Origin: Botrytis cinerea B05.10
Lineage: Eukaryota; Ascomycota; Leotiomycetes; Helotiales; Sclerotiniaceae
Assembly (NCBI RefSeq): GCF_000143535.2
Contig: NC_037322.1
Location: 372,001 to 436,000, forward strand
Direction of reading: 5' to 3'
DNA: 64,000 bases
Position numbers and translations under genes: made by a program. Positions 1 to 13,022 of this stretch are shown piece by piece. Below the pieces are notes generated by a model, which worked only from the letters and a program-made list of their open reading frames with translations, ran no database searches and was not told the DNA's origin. The first letter of the stretch is position 1; the number at the start of each line of letters is the position of its first letter.

Positions 1-1
1 G

Positions 2-67
2 TTTATATGCGACCGGTTGAAGGCTTTGGATGGGGGTGATGCAGATATCGTTTACATGAATGAATGA
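2..67 (+). CDS. Possible 3' end of a gene truncated by the window edge
   Basis: From base 2 an open frame of 21 codons ends in TGA at 65-67 and reads as an acidic tail (ends DADIVYMNE). The DNA after it is AT-rich and resembles a 3' UTR. I do not recognise the family; the body of the gene would lie before the window. It may equally be chance coding. Confidence 0.25.
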   Translation, partial: FICDRLKALDGGDADIVYMNE

Positions 68-1102
68 TTGGTACAATAGTTTTTTGACAACAATGATGAA
101 TTGAATTGTTCAAGGTACATTTGTACTTGGTATATGCGAAAATGCTGTCGTTATATAGTCTTCATTCTTTGTATTGTTGAAATAGAGATGATTCGTTAAA
201 TCTTCTTTGTAGAATGTTTGTGTGTGTATATGACTAAACTATTATGATTTTTGTGGACTTCGTCGTGATGTTTCATTATGTTGTCAAAGTAATACATACA
301 CATTTAAATAAAGAAACTGAGCAAGCATCTGCGGATATTGACAGAAACATCGAAGTAGACCAATGTATTGTTGTCGCAAGCGAATTTTGTCATACTACAT
401 ACGAATGCGATGTAGAAAGGGGTTGTCTCCTGATGTGCTATTGTCAAGCGTGATAGCTCTGCGAGGTAAGGTGGGGGGGTAGGGGTATCTATGTTATGTT
501 CAATTGAACATCCGGGCGAGCCGGTCTAGCTTTCACTCGTTGACGGACTGTGGGGAATGTCATATTAATGTTGGGAAGAGCTGTTTACTGAGTAGTAAAT
601 AGTAAAAGAAGAAAGGAGAAAAGATTACTTGAATTGCTTGATACAAACACCGATACAATGGCGATTCCAGAGCACGATCGCCTGATTTAAGAATTTTTGT
701 TCCCTGAAAAGGAACTGAGCTGGCTCTACATGATACCTATCTGGCTTCGTCTACAAGGCATCATTTCAAGCACATCGCCCTGATTTGCGGTGTTGACGGA
801 ACTTTTCATGGTGTGAATCATCGGTGTGAATCATCGGTATAAAAATCGGTATGGATGGGTGGGTGCAACAGTGGGGGAAGTCTGATTTTGATCCTGTGAG
901 ATTTTGGTACATAACAGGGATGGATGGAGTTGGTGTTTTTGAATTCACTTTGGATATAAGTTGTCCAGCTTTTAGTACTTTGAAATTACTTCATTGGTAT
1001 CCTTCAGATAATTAAGCAATATTCAAGCGATATAGCTGTTTAGTCAAGCTTCGACCAATTCTCTCATTCGAGTCCACACTTCATCACATCAATCTTCTCG
1101 TC
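68..1102. other. Non-coding stretch before the dehydrogenase gene
   Basis: No convincing gene was seen. The short open frames have no family features. A duplicated CATCGGT/GTGAATCATCGGT motif occurs at about 815-850. The last 100 bases are C/T-rich and A-rich (TCAAGC, CATCACATCAATC), as is usual just upstream of fungal start codons, so this is probably the promoter and 5' leader of the dehydrogenase gene. Confidence 0.5.
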
Positions 1103-1852
1103 ATGTCCGAAACCACCTACCTCATCACCGGTGCCAACCGCGGAATTGGCAAAGGTCTCCTCACTACGCTCGTCTCCCGCCCAAACACCACCGTCGTTGC
1201 CGCCGTGCGCACCCTCTCCTCCTCCCTCTCAATCTTCTCCAGCATCCCCCTCGGCCAAAACAGCAAAATCATACCCATTACAATCGATTCCACCTCCGAA
1301 ACCGACCCATTCACCGCCGTCTCCGAGCTCAAATCCACACACGGAATCAGCAAACTCGATTTCCTCATCTCCAACGCCGGATTGATGGAGTCTGATGCCA
1401 TCACCCCAGTTCTAGAATCCTCGCCGGAATCGATTAGGAGACATATTGATGTCAATACTATTGCACCCATGTTACTTTTTCAAGCCTTCCATCCTCTTCT
1501 TCTCGCTTCTGCGAATCCGCGTTTCTTTACCATTTCTTCGTTGCTGGGTTCGATTGCTGAGTGTCAGCAGATTAGGGTACCTTTTGCTTCTTATGGGATC
1601 AGTAAAGCGGCGGTGAACTATATGGTGAGGAAGCTTTCGTTTGAAGTTCCGGAGGTGACGAGTGTGGTGTTTAATCCGGGGTGGGTGCAGACGGATATGG
1701 GGAATGAGGCGGCGAGGGGAGTGGGGCTGGGAGAAGCGCCTACGGGGTTTGAGGATTGTATTGAGCAGTTGGTGAGGTTGTTTGATGGGGTGAAGAAAGA
1801 ACAGTCGGGAAGTTTCTTGGATGCGGCGACGGGGGAGGCTTGTGATTGGTAG
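1103..1852 (+). CDS. Short-chain dehydrogenase/reductase (SDR, classical)
   Basis: An intronless 249-residue protein of normal size for a classical SDR, an NAD(P)-dependent oxidoreductase with a Rossmann fold. The cofactor motif TGANRGIG is at residues 9-16, the structural NAG at 91-93, a serine-rich strand (TISSLLGS) near 147-154, and the catalytic Y-x3-K at Tyr164/Lys168 (YGISK). A PGWVQTDM stretch follows, where the family has PG-x-V-x-T. The fungal members this resembles are often annotated as norsolorinic acid ketoreductase-like; the substrate cannot be told from sequence. There is no signal peptide, so it is probably cytosolic. The ATG at 1103 follows a typical leader, and the frame ends in TAG at 1850. 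Codon choice is C-rich in the first half and G/T-rich in the second. No biosynthetic neighbours are present, so a secondary-metabolite role is not supported. Confidence 0.9.
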   Translation: MSETTYLITGANRGIGKGLLTTLVSRPNTTVVAAVRTLSSSLSIFSSIPLGQNSKIIPITIDSTSETDPFTAVSELKSTHGISKLDFLISNAGLMESDAITPVLESSPESIRRHIDVNTIAPMLLFQAFHPLLLASANPRFFTISSLLGSIAECQQIRVPFASYGISKAAVNYMVRKLSFEVPEVTSVVFNPGWVQTDMGNEAARGVGLGEAPTGFEDCIEQLVRLFDGVKKEQSGSFLDAATGEACDW

Positions 1853-3248
1853 GGGAGAATGATGCTTCTTTGCTATGCAATTTTATTCTGGAGGAATAGT
1901 TCTTAGTAGTCTGCGGAACGAGGTGACACTTCAGCTCTTCCTATGCTTTAAGCGACATCTAGTTTTCATTTCTCGAGGTATTTTGATGGGGAGAATAGTA
2001 GATATCACAAGTTGGTGACCTGAATAAAGAAATCAATAATTGAAACAGCTTCGACACCCCTCTTAGGCGAGCGGACTCCTCTTCTTACCTTTGTAATTCA
2101 CTCGCAGGCTCTGCTTGTGCAAATATTCACTGTCATTGAATCAAATCTTTGCCTTTCGTAGACTAGAAATCCAGGCCACTCCTTTCGATTTCCCAAATCT
2201 CCCTTTATAAAAGCTCGTTAGGGTGTATTCCGAGATGGAATCATTGATTCAAAAGCAGAACAGTTGGAAGACTGGTTTATGCAGTGCTGTCAAGCGTGTG
2301 AATAAAATATCGAAGTACAGATACTCTAGATATCGGCATTTGAATTTCGGGCTCAAAATCAGGGACTGGGAGTTTATGCTAGAAACAGAATGAGCACTAG
2401 AGACCGACAGTAAGAGATGTTGAAAGACAGTGGAAATGAGATGGGACGGCTGATAAAGTTACTAACGAAACTGCACACACATATCTGGTATACATCATCT
2501 CATAATCACATCTCACCCAATCTCTTGCTTTTTTTCCCTTCTCGATTTCAGACCCGTGCTTTTTCGCTCTTAAGTAAAGTAGACTCTGGGATAGGGGCAT
2601 GATTTGGAGAATTTTTTGAAGGGATTATTGGGCAGAGTTATATAATGGTCTGGCGATTACAACATGAGTCTTCCATGGAGAAAATACGCGGGGGTATTAC
2701 CTCTTATTTTCAGGATTCACTGGGTCAGTCGTCTTGGTATGTACTATATGCATGTACAGATACAGGGAATAAGAAAATGGATATTCAACTCTAAGTATGT
2801 GCGTAGTGGTGAATGCCGATTCTTCATTCTGGCTTCCCGTCTCCCACATCATCCTCATAGAAACAACTTGTGGGGATTTTTTTTTTTTAGATTCCTTGTG
2901 TGCTACTCTCTAGATCCAGCTGCTTTGAAATCGTTTATTATCTCTCTATAGACATTAAAAGCTCTCCAACACTAGATCTCATAGATAGCGGTTAAATACG
3001 AAGACAATATTGCACATACATATATGAGGTGCAGGAAAGAGAAGTGCTATATTATATCATCAAGGAGGAGGGTTGAAAAATTCATCAAGAATAACGACGA
3101 CAGCGATAGGTTCTTATAAAAACTAATCTTGATGACAGCATTCAGTTTTCGCGACAATCAAAATTCATCTCATTATCTCCGCCGTCCAATACCAACTTAA
3201 GCGAAAATTTTGAAAGTTTTTGGAAGAATATGTTAACATGAAAATCGG
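1853..3248. other. Non-coding stretch between the dehydrogenase and zinc-finger frame
   Basis: Only unconvincing short open frames occur here. A TATA-like TTTATAAAAG is at about 2203-2212 and a second one (TTATAAAAAC) at about 3114, roughly 135 bases before the zinc-finger frame. The latter could mark that gene's promoter. Confidence 0.4.
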
Positions 3249-3641
3249 TTGATTGCAAGACGTCACACTACCAGCTCTTCTAATCCTCCCCTATCTTCTA
3301 CTTCTGGTTCTACTTCCTTCAAGCCTATCAACTCTAACCCCATTGTTGCAGACCCTTCGAATTCCACTATCGGAACAGGATCCCAACCGAATGTCATCGA
3401 AAACGAAAAGGACAAGAAAAGACTTTACAAATGCCAAGAACCAGGCTGTGAGAGTTCAAGAAAATTTTCCATGAAGGACTTAAAGCGACATCGCAACGCG
3501 CGTCATGCGGAAAATCCAGACATGTTTACATGTGAATTGGAAGAATGTAAATTCGATTCCAAACGCAAAGATCATCTCACTAGACATCATAAATCGGATA
3601 AGCATAAGAAAGCTCTATCGAAAGCAAATAAAACCAATTAA
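3249..3641 (+). pseudogene. C2H2 zinc-finger frame without an ATG (partial or decayed gene)
   Basis: An open frame of about 130 codons. The first half is Ser/Thr/Asn-rich; the second half holds two C2H2 zinc fingers. The first has C-x4-C (CQEPGC) and a paired H-x4-H (HRNARH); the second has C-x4-C (CELEEC) followed by HLTRHH and KH. Such short two-finger proteins normally bind DNA in the nucleus. The frame opens at a TTG, has a TAA at 3234-3236 just before it and no in-frame ATG until well inside finger 1. Either a 5' exon was missed (no clean splice acceptor was found, although GCAAG at 3257 is possible) or the gene has lost its start. It abuts an AT-rich decayed block, which favours decay. 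Confidence 0.5.
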
Positions 3642-5600
3642 GAATTATAAAGACTAGAAGATTACTATCTTATAAATCTTAATTATTCAAATTGAATGAG
3701 CGTTTAAATCTTAGAGATCTCCTTTCTCTTTAGCTTTTTTATTCTAGTTATTTGACCTCTATTGACTTGCTTTAGTAGATAATCGTAATGTTATATTAAT
3801 TATAAATATAAGAGCGTATTAAAAGAAATAAAGAAAAATTTTAATGATAGTAAAATAAGAGTAATTGAAAATAAAGTATAATAGTAATTGAAACTTACAA
3901 GAATATCATAGATTAATACGTCTATTTCTTTATTCTTATTTAGTTCGTAATAAAATAAAGAGCTAGAGAATAATTATACTTTTCAATATTTTTATAATTT
4001 CCTAAATTTTGAAGATTTAGTATCAAAAACTATTAAAGGCCTAGTATGATTAATGAATCGACTTAAAAGATATAAGCTTTCTTAAAAATAATACGAAAGA
4101 CTTCTATATAGCTCCCTATCGAGTATCTCTTTTTGAATAAAATAAAAATATCCTAATCTCCACATTGGCTTGAGTGTATAGGAACAAATTCGCTTGGTTT
4201 TCTTTTGAGACTTATAGATAATTAAATTAAATTAAAACTAATACTTAAGATTTTTGAAATATCAGACTCTAACTAATCAGTTTTTGAACGATATAGATTT
4301 CCAAACATTGAACTTACAGGCAGGGCTCCTTTATTCTTGACAGTTAAGCGAGTATAAAAGTTTAACATCTCTATCATAGGATTTCGCTGGATTCCAAACA
4401 AAACCAACACCTTTCTGTGCTGCCTAGAAATTTATGATCTTCAGATAGTATCCTGAAGGTCTACTCACTTTTCTGAGATTAGGCAGTATTCAATCTCGTA
4501 TAAACTGGTCGCTAAATAGGCCCTTATGACACGTACGTTTTGATACTAGTCGCTTTTGAACTAGGTAAACAATATAATAAAGGAAAGAAAAGTCAAAATA
4601 ACGAAATTAGCTAATGCTCCAAGAGATAATCATATAGATTCTGATGACCAGAAGATAGCACGAGCTATACGTAAGAGGACACAAAAGGGCAGCAGCAAAG
4701 AGGCTACTAAAAATGCCAAAAAGACCGAGGCAAATTTACCAAAAAGAGCCTCTGTGAATCTTTGTAAGAGATACAAGAGGCAGCTCCAATCGCCCTGCCA
4801 AAACCTCTGGAGATGGAAAATAAAAAAAACCTGCCATTAAGCATATGCAGATTCAACCTAGGTCAATTTGACTATGGTTGTAGAGCCGAATCATTCTACT
4901 ACAAATATTCACACATCGATCACAGTAAAAGAAGAAAGCATTAAGAAACCCAGACAATACATGGTAGAAAAGCAAGCAAAACACCAGAAACACTAAAAAC
5001 AACAGAAAATTTTCGAAGATACCATATACAAGAATGAATACATTCATACCCAGCTTTCCCAATCCAGCTTCCCATTTCAGTTTTCTAGACCGGATTAGTT
5101 GATAGTAGGAACCTCTAAAACCAAACACTATCAAATAATCAACACATCAAAATATCAAACTATCATTTCCTAGAGTTTTCAGCGTTAAAACACAATGAAC
5201 ATGTAAAATAGAATAGACTATATAGTATAGTATAGTAGATAAATTATTTTAAACCCTCTCAACCTATACATATACCTAAAAGTATTAACGAAAAAATATA
5301 TTAAAAAATGCTTCATTCATACTCTACTAGATCTGTCTGTCGGGATATCGATCATGTGATCATACAGAGGGAGCTGTATTGACTAGCGCAGGCGCTAGCT
5401 TCTATCTATCTATAAATGTATATAGCTTTACATAGTATAAATAAATACGAACAATTACAATCATTATAGACTCAAGTACTTTACACTTATCCACCAAGTT
5501 GATACCAACACTGTCTAATATTAACATTTAAGAATTGTAAATGCGTACCTATATATGACATGTATACTTACGTGATATATATAGAATATATAGAATATGT
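3642..5600. other. AT-rich block, probably a degenerate repeat or RIP-like relic
   Basis: Base composition becomes strongly A+T, with many TA steps and short A/T homopolymers, unlike the coding blocks on either side. Within it, about 4565-4840 on the plus strand is an uninterrupted Lys/Arg-rich frame without an ATG (for example KIARAIRKRTQKGSSKEA), less AT-rich than its surroundings and looking like a fragment of a former ORF. I cannot assign it to a transposon family. Interpretation as a mutated repeat is inference. Confidence 0.4.
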
Positions 5601-6151
5601 AATCTAATCAGATGAGGGAAAATCATTTACTTCTTGCTCCTCACCTCTCTCCTCTCTCTCTACCTCGCTTCCCTTCCATCTTTCATCTAATCTTTCAATT
5701 TCTTATTATTCATTTCTTGTTTCTCTCACAAAGTATAAGTGTAAACATAAACAAAAATACAGAATACAACATCAAACTCTTCAAAACAATTCAATTTCTC
5801 ACTTCCACACTCTAGAATGTATCTTTATATGATGGATAATATTATATATATATATATATACACAAACCTCATTAATCAGCTCAGCTCAACTCAGCTCAAC
5901 TCTCTTCATTTCTATATCACCTCTTCCTTTACCTCCGCTCCTCCTCTCAACCCCTCTTTTCACCTAAACCCCTAACTCCTTACTTTTTACTTCTTCTTTC
6001 TTACTTTTTACTCCCTACTCTCACCCCCACAAAACAATCCCACTTTCCACTTTCAGATTCTAAAATATATCTCTTTCATATTCATAATATCATCTATAAT
6101 AGTATCTATATATATCCACAAACAGATAAATACACAGACCAGACTAATCAA

Positions 6152-6197
<46 letters not shown>

Positions 6198-7139
6198 TAC
6201 CTCTCGTCTTACTCTCCTCCCTCTTCCACCTTCCATCCAAATCCCTAATTATATAACTCTCCTCCAGCCAACTCCTCCCCAATCCAATCCAATCCAATCC
6301 AATCCAACATCCTCTCCTCCGCTCTTCCCATCCTGAAAAAATTTCAAGAAATCCCAATCTCCCTATATACTTAATATATCTAGATATCCATCTTCTTGTA
6401 TTATATTATATATACTATACCAAACAAACCTAAAATATCTAGATATCTATTCATCTTCTCATATATATATATACCATACCAATAGTAAATAAATGAATGC
6501 ATTATTCAGAAAGTTAGTTTACTTTATTTTACTTTACTTCATCCTTAAGTTTTAACTTGGAAGATACAAGTTATAAGTTAGAAGATCTGATAGTGATAGT
6601 GATTGCGATAGCGATGTTGATACAGAGTTGATAATTAGATATATATACTATGCATGTATACCATATACATGTATCATACATATACTATATATATATAGTA
6701 CATATCATAAAAGACGAAATCTGCGAACTCCAATCGAAATTCCAAATCTTCAATCAGTTGCCTTCTCCCTCCATCCCATTCGATTCGATTCATTCATACC
6801 AAAAACTCTGAAATCACAATCATAGATCGGTAGCTCTGTTAATGGTACTGTCATTAAACCCATATCATACATTCATCTTATTGCAATCCATTTTCTCCCC
6901 TTCTCCTTTCTCCTTTTCCACTCCCCCATCCCATCTTTAAAAAGACGTAACCTTCCCTCACTCCATCTCAATTCTCAATCATCAACCCCAAATCTACAAT
7001 CCACTATCCTGACTCGTTCCCTTCCTAAACACTATAATCAGCAAACCATTCACTCCAACATCTCTAAATCCCACAACTACCAAAAAAAATCATCTCACAT
7101 AAACAATATTTAAAAACTCGCTCACTACAAAGGACCATC
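5601..7139. other. Pyrimidine-rich, microsatellite-bearing spacer
   Basis: No gene was seen. It contains a (TA)n run near 5849-5870, a compound (CT)n(GT)n run at about 6153-6198, and (AATCC)5 at about 6281-6306. The plus strand is C/T-rich throughout. It lies downstream of the minus-strand small mitochondrial protein gene. Confidence 0.6.
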
Positions 7140-8367
7140 TCACTTATGTTTCTCCTCGGCATGTCCCTTGGTCTTCTTTTGTAATTCCTTAATTCCCTCT
7201 GCGGAATGATCATTATGTTCGTGGCGATCTGCTGCTACCTATATGTCATTGTATTAGCAAATTTTATTTCGTTATGATGAGTTCATGCGAGGTGGAATTA
7301 AGTATAAAAAGAAAGACATAAGAAGACTTCAGTTAAAAATCCAGATGAATCTCAAATCGAGGAAGAAAGGCAAGACAGGTGAAACTACCCAATCCCCCAA
7401 TCTCCACTTATTAATCTCTCCCTTTTCGAGGGGTTCCCCTCCCTGTCTCCACCCCCCCCTTCTCCCACCTTTACAAAAGTAATCACATTCTCCTCCCACG
7501 TTCTCTTCTTCCTCAAAGTCTCCAACTCACTAGATGAAAGAGAAATTCCATATGGTGTATCTCCACTCATTGGTATCTATTTCTTTGAGACCATCTTCTT
7601 ATTCTCTTCCTTCACAACCCTTGGTTTCGTAGCCAAGATATTTTTTATCTTGAATATTTCAAACACCAATTGATTGATCCTCAGTTCGGATGAAAAGATT
7701 AAATTCCATATGACCTCCATATATGCGAGACTTCTCTAGAGATACCTTCTCTTTGCACATATAGAAGTCGAGCCGTACAATCGCAGGAAAATTCGGAGGA
7801 TATAGAACCAAGAATCAACCTACAGCTTCTTCACTATCACTAGCCAACTCTGGTTTCCAGTGATTCTTTCCCTCCTTTTGCTTGGCCAATTGATCTTGCT
7901 TGTGATGTTCATAATCCGCAGCTTTTTCTGGGGTATCTAAATATTTTATGTATTGAATTAGTATTTCTTAATTTCTAAATCGATTCGATGAATTCGGGCG
8001 GAGATGGAAAGGTGTGTAAAAACATCCTCCTCAGAAAAAGGCATAAAGAATTGAGAAGAACGGCAAATCCATCTCAGAAACCAAACATCCGCACCCTCAT
8101 GTCTCGTACTCATATCTCGGATTTAAATTATTTCATCCAACCACTCCTGACATATGAAGTCCAGATACATGGCAGAAGTAACTCCCAGACAATTCCTCAA
8201 ACCATCCCATTCTAATCGAATTCCAAAGAAGAAAAGGAAGAAGATAACTCACGTCTATCGCTCTCTTTCAAAGCTCGCATGCTCGAGACGGCAAATGTAC
8301 GTGTGGTGGGGAGGGCGATGGAGACTGGACGAGCAGCTCGGATGGATTGACGGAGGATGAAAGACAT
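7140..8367 (-). CDS. Small mitochondrial-type protein (spliced, 108 aa)
   Basis: Three exons on the minus strand: 8253-8367, 7824-7936 and 7140-7238; both introns are GT-AG (GTGAGT and GTAGGT donors) and the phases fit, giving 108 residues. The N-terminus (MSFILRQSIRAARPVSIAL, then RTFAVSSMR) is Arg/Ser/Ala-rich without acidic residues, a typical mitochondrial presequence. The mature part is very hydrophilic, with K/E/H-rich segments (HHKQDQLAKQKEGKNHW, ELASDSEEAV) and ends KGHAEEKHK. Similar small proteins in other filamentous ascomycetes carry names such as mitochondrial carrier Pet8, but this protein has no membrane segments and cannot be a carrier. Function unknown. The introns (585 and 316 nt) are long for this window. 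Confidence 0.75.
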
Positions 8368-11300
8368 TTTTGTGGATTGTGTTGATGTTGGTTGAGGGGA
8401 ATGTGAATGTGAATGTGAATGTGGTTGCTTTATTTCTAACAGAGAGAGATTAGTTAATTGATTCTTCTCTTCTTCTTCTTCTTCTTCTTCTACTACTATT
8501 ATACAATATAATTGAGGAACCAGCCAAAAAGACAGCTGGGAGATCAATTCATCTCATTGAGCTAGACAACTTACTATGTAATTATTCTTCCTAACAAATC
8601 TCAACTCTCGAATTTCAATTGAAAATATAAATACACACAAAAGTACAAGTAAGTTTCTCAAGAATTGTCAACAGGAAGGAAAGGAAGAGACAGCAGCAAT
8701 AATATTGAGTCCCCTCTCTAGCTCCCCATTCCACTAGTCCCAAAATCATCATACCTCATATCATCATACCATCATACCCAATATCACTCACTCAATTGGT
8801 CTCTCTCATACCCTCAACTCCAGAATTCTCGATCTAGATCTTGAAAACCTGCTCCTAGACATTCACTCATTCGCATTCGAAGCTTGGTGGTTGGTGGTGG
8901 GTGGGGAAGTGGAAGATGTGGGATATGATGACGTCAATGATATATGTACATGGACTCGCAGGTAGTTATATAAAGTATACTTATGAGTATGGAGTATAAA
9001 ATTATGCAATATAATACAATACGATACAATACAATACTCAGATCAGCATCATAATATGATCATGATTACACAAATCCATCTACGGTCACCATGGATATAT
9101 TATTTCCTCTATCCTCGGTATCTTCATAACCGCACTTCAACCGATCCTATATTTTCGCCTGGATATCGAGGCCCAAATATCCATACATACATACATACCG
9201 GTCGGTACATACACATGTCCGCTTATTAGTGCCTACCTAGCTCTCTCTCTCTCGAACTAGTCAAAACCCAACTAATTCTCGACACTCTCGAGTCATGCAA
9301 TACGGATGGATATACGACACTACAAAACTCCATTTGATTCGTAATTCAATTCAGGGGCTCCAGAGTTCCAACATCCAAACCCTCGACCCTCTAATCCCAA
9401 GATCAAGATCCCAAATCTTTCGTTCACGGGTTGCGATTCTCGGATTTCTTGATTCATAAAAGAAGACTTGTGATGTGTGCGTACCAGTATTACATTTTGT
9501 TATTACACATGTACCTATCTGTCTACCTGTCTACAATATCCCCATCCCACATCCCACACACAACTAGACAAAACAGACCCATCCATCCATCTACCCTAAC
9601 CCTCACTGAACGGAAGACCCGGGACACCAAACCCGCCAAAATCAAGACTCTTTTCACAACACTAACTATCATATCAAAATCGAATCAAAATTGGAAAAAA
9701 GATATCATAAACCGAACAAAGCAGAACCATATTATCAATTACAAGCTTCGGGTATTTTACATTGAATTCAAAATCAAAATCAAAAATAGTCATTTCTTGA
9801 TTTAAAAAAAAAAAAAAGAATATTAAAGACGATACTATTTTTCAATGTCCCGATACTTCTCTCCCGAGTGAGCCACCTACCCACACCACAACCTTCCACA
9901 ACACCCCCCCCTAAAAAGAAGCCCAATGATATAAACATCAACATCAACAACCACACCCACACCCAAACTCCCAACCACATATAAGATTTCTCAATTCCCA
10001 ACATAAAATTAAAATATTCAAACTCCTCTTCCTAATCCTAATCCTATTCCCACCCCCCAAAATCTCAAGATCGTCATATGTAAAATCGAATCAAGATCAA
10101 AATCCACAAGTAGGTGAACGTTTCGCTTGAGTTTGGCAAGGAAATGCATTAACGTCAAATAATATGTTATTAGCTGGGCTTCTTCTACTCTTCCAAAACA
10201 TCATTATTTGTGTTTGTGTATTTATTCCATCTATGTTTCATATGCAAATACCTACCTACCTAGCTACCGACTTATATATAGTTATACTTATCTATATATA
10301 CATATATACAATTCCCATCTATCTATCTATCTATCTATTCATTTATCTATTCAATCATTTTTAAAACTAACTCCTTGTATATTCACACTCACTCACACTC
10401 AAACCTATACTCATACTCATACTCACCAGCCAGTCAGCCAGCCTACTCACACCCCAAACCCCAAACCCCAAACCCTATCGAAATCACATTCCCTTGTTTC
10501 CCCTTTATCCATCCATCCATCCATCCATCTTTCGTTCCATCTTCCACACCTAAACAAATACATACATACATATCTACATACTCATCAAATACCAATACCA
10601 ATACCAATTCCAATTCCAGATTTCTCTCTTTCTCTCCCTTTATACACTCACTCACTCACTCACTCACTACTCACTACTTACTACTTACTCCTTACCAATT
10701 TTTATTATTTTCCAATCCTAATAAATACCTCTCAATCCATCAATCTATCTATCTATCTACTAATCTACTAATCTACCACGCCCCTATCTTATTTTATTTT
10801 ATTTTATTCCATTCCATCCCATCCTATCCCATCCTATCCTATCCTACCTCATCCAATTTTCTTTTTTTGATATATATTTATCTATATTTATTTACAAAGT
10901 AACTACTAATAATACCTATCTACAAACCCAATCTACAAACCCAACAAACCCAACAAAACTAATAAAACTAATAAACAAAAAATCCAACTCCATATAATTT
11001 ACATCTTACATCTTACATCCGCCCTTTCCCCTCTCTCCTCCCCTCCTACCCTTTTCTCTTCTACCCTTTTATCTCCAACTCTCCAACACAACTCGTAACC
11101 TCCCTCCTCCTTCCTCTCCCTCTCCCTTTCCCTCCCCCCTCTTATACAATCTCCCCTCCCCCCTCCCCCTCACACAAAAATACAACCTACCACCTACCTA
11201 CCACCTACAATCTACAATCTATAAACAAAATCAGCAATCTACTTATTTCTTCATTACTTATACATCAATCATTAATCATCAATCATTAACAATACTATCA

Positions 11301-12428
11301 ACACTAATATCTCTATTTCCATTTTGATTCCACCTCTATCTCTATCTCTATTCATTATACACCATATCATATCATATATCATCTAAATCCAAACCTCATA
11401 ACCATACTATCTATACACAACAAAATATACTACACTACAACACTACAACACTACAATCATAAAAACATCCTCAATCTACAAACACAGCAGACAAAACACA
11501 TACAAAGTCTAAACATATAATAATAAAATATAAATATAAATTTCCTAAAGCTTTAAAAGCTAACAATGACATTTGTACCTCCTAATCACCCCAACCAAAG
11601 ACCTAGAAATACCCAAGTTTCTTGATATCATCCCAAGTACACACAAAAATCGCCTCGCCCCAGCCAAAAGTATATGATAATGACATTGGATCGAATTACA
11701 TCAAGAACGCAATGTAAAAATATGCAAAAAAACCCGCATATATCCATCATGTACTTTAAAATCGCTCCAAAAACACAAGCCCAAGATACCCAACACCAGC
11801 TACACGATACGCTCACCCATACAAAGAGATAGCGCGCTCGACTTTGTTCAACACTCCCAACCAACACCATGGATCCATAATACCAAAGAGATTGAGATGA
11901 AATCTTTGTCCGACCCATGTTACCCACCGAAATTTCAAACACCGGTATGCCTTTCTCCATGATTGACAAGAAAAAAGGAAATCGTTCTATGTAACTTTGA
12001 AAGATGTATCTTTTTGTTTTCGTAGACCATATGAAGTCGCCGCTTCATGTTTCCCACCCATTAAATAAAATGCTTATCCCAGAAACACCGTCGCAAAAAG
12101 TATGCATGCACGCTCCCAAATCAAAACCCCCCATTACAGTGGGAAAACACCATCTCCTTATTTAAACAAAGGTATCGAGATCTTGATGTAGAGCGCCCAT
12201 TAAACCATCTCAAGGAATATATGAAGAGGGGAAAGTGTCGGATGAATATACAAGAGGATTCGTTGAGGTTGTTATTTGTTATGTGCCGTCATCCATCGGG
12301 AAGATCGATGTCGAAGAGAGAGGGTAACCCACCAGAAGGAAGATATTGATTAAGAATGCATAACACAGATTAAAGCGAAGTCAAGAAAACCAAGTTGCTA
12401 ATGGGTGAAGACAGAAGCAGTGAAAGGT
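8368..12428. other. Gene-poor, C/T-rich low-complexity region
   Basis: About 4 kb with no credible gene. It holds a (GAATGT)4 run near 8398-8424, (TTC)n near 8463-8490, CTAT and CATC tetranucleotide runs at about 10315-10340 and 10508-10531, a (CCCCAAA)3 tract near 10452-10474, TTTTA pentamers near 10786-10808, and long polypyrimidine stretches at 11000-11170. Open frames here are translations of these repeats (Ser/Thr/His/Tyr-rich). Confidence 0.6.
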
Positions 12429-13022
12429 CTAGTAAAATCGAACGGGAACTCTGGTTGATTGTTGATGCTGTTGCATTCTGGCGGGTGATACCGAAGAAGG
12501 TGGGCTCGACATTAATCCTCCGTCATTTGGATTCACGATGGGAATGGCGTTTCTCCCAATACGTGTAGCCGAAGGCTGATGAATCTTTAATGCTGAAACA
12601 TTGAAACCGGATTGAACAAATGAATGCGAGTTGGAGTTTAGAGAGAAATTTGTGTCGGGAGACAGGTTTATCGATACTTGTGTCGACGGTGGAGAGTTTG
12701 TAGGTGAACCACTTGCTAGCGAAGAACGATCCGAGCCACCATTGATTGATACCATGTCTTCTTCCGTCAAGAGGTTGGGACAGAACTCGGCGTCGTCTTC
12801 TAAATCGAAAGATCTTGCGTACTCGAATGTTCGACGGTAGCTCATCAACACGGCAGCCTCCTCTTCACGTTTCGCCATCTTCTGGTGTTGTTTCGTTTGC
12901 TGGATGGAATTTGGGGGTTGGCGGGTATTTCGGTTCCTTCGATTGTGCACCGAGCCATTTTGAGCATTGGACGGAATCGTGTGCTGTTGATGAGCGTTGA
13001 AGTGTTGATAGTAGGAAGACAT
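12429..13022 (-). CDS. Conserved-looking hypothetical protein, Ser/Asn/Gln-rich
   Basis: An intronless 197-codon ORF with a true ATG at 13022 and stop at 12429. The N-terminus is His/Gln/Asn-rich. A central block (LMSYRRTFEYARSFDLEDD, followed by AEFCPNLLTEEDMVSI) looks folded or linear-motif-like. It is followed by a Ser/Pro/Asn-rich disordered region with SPP, SP and TP sites and a basic/aromatic end (RVPVRFY). I do not recognise the family. The composition, and the isolated position amid long non-coding flanks, is what one sees for intrinsically disordered regulatory proteins in filamentous fungi, but that is inference. No signal peptide or membrane segment is present. Confidence 0.7.
   Translation of the reverse strand: MSSYYQHFNAHQQHTIPSNAQNGSVHNRRNRNTRQPPNSIQQTKQHQKMAKREEEAAVLMSYRRTFEYARSFDLEDDAEFCPNLLTEEDMVSINGGSDRSSLASGSPTNSPPSTQVSINLSPDTNFSLNSNSHSFVQSGFNVSALKIHQPSATRIGRNAIPIVNPNDGGLMSSPPSSVSPARMQQHQQSTRVPVRFY

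Noticed and set aside
1103..1852. SDR as a secondary-metabolite tailoring enzyme
   Set aside because: No polyketide synthase, NRPS, P450 or other biosynthetic gene is near; SDRs are too common for the family alone to support it.
10452..10474. Telomere-like CCCCAAA repeats
   Set aside because: Only about three units, not the TTAGGG repeat of filamentous fungi, and surrounded by other microsatellites.
10208..10902. Two long overlapping Ser/Thr/His/Tyr-rich ORFs
   Set aside because: Read through CTAT, CATC and TCAC microsatellites; composition follows the repeats and both frames are equally open.
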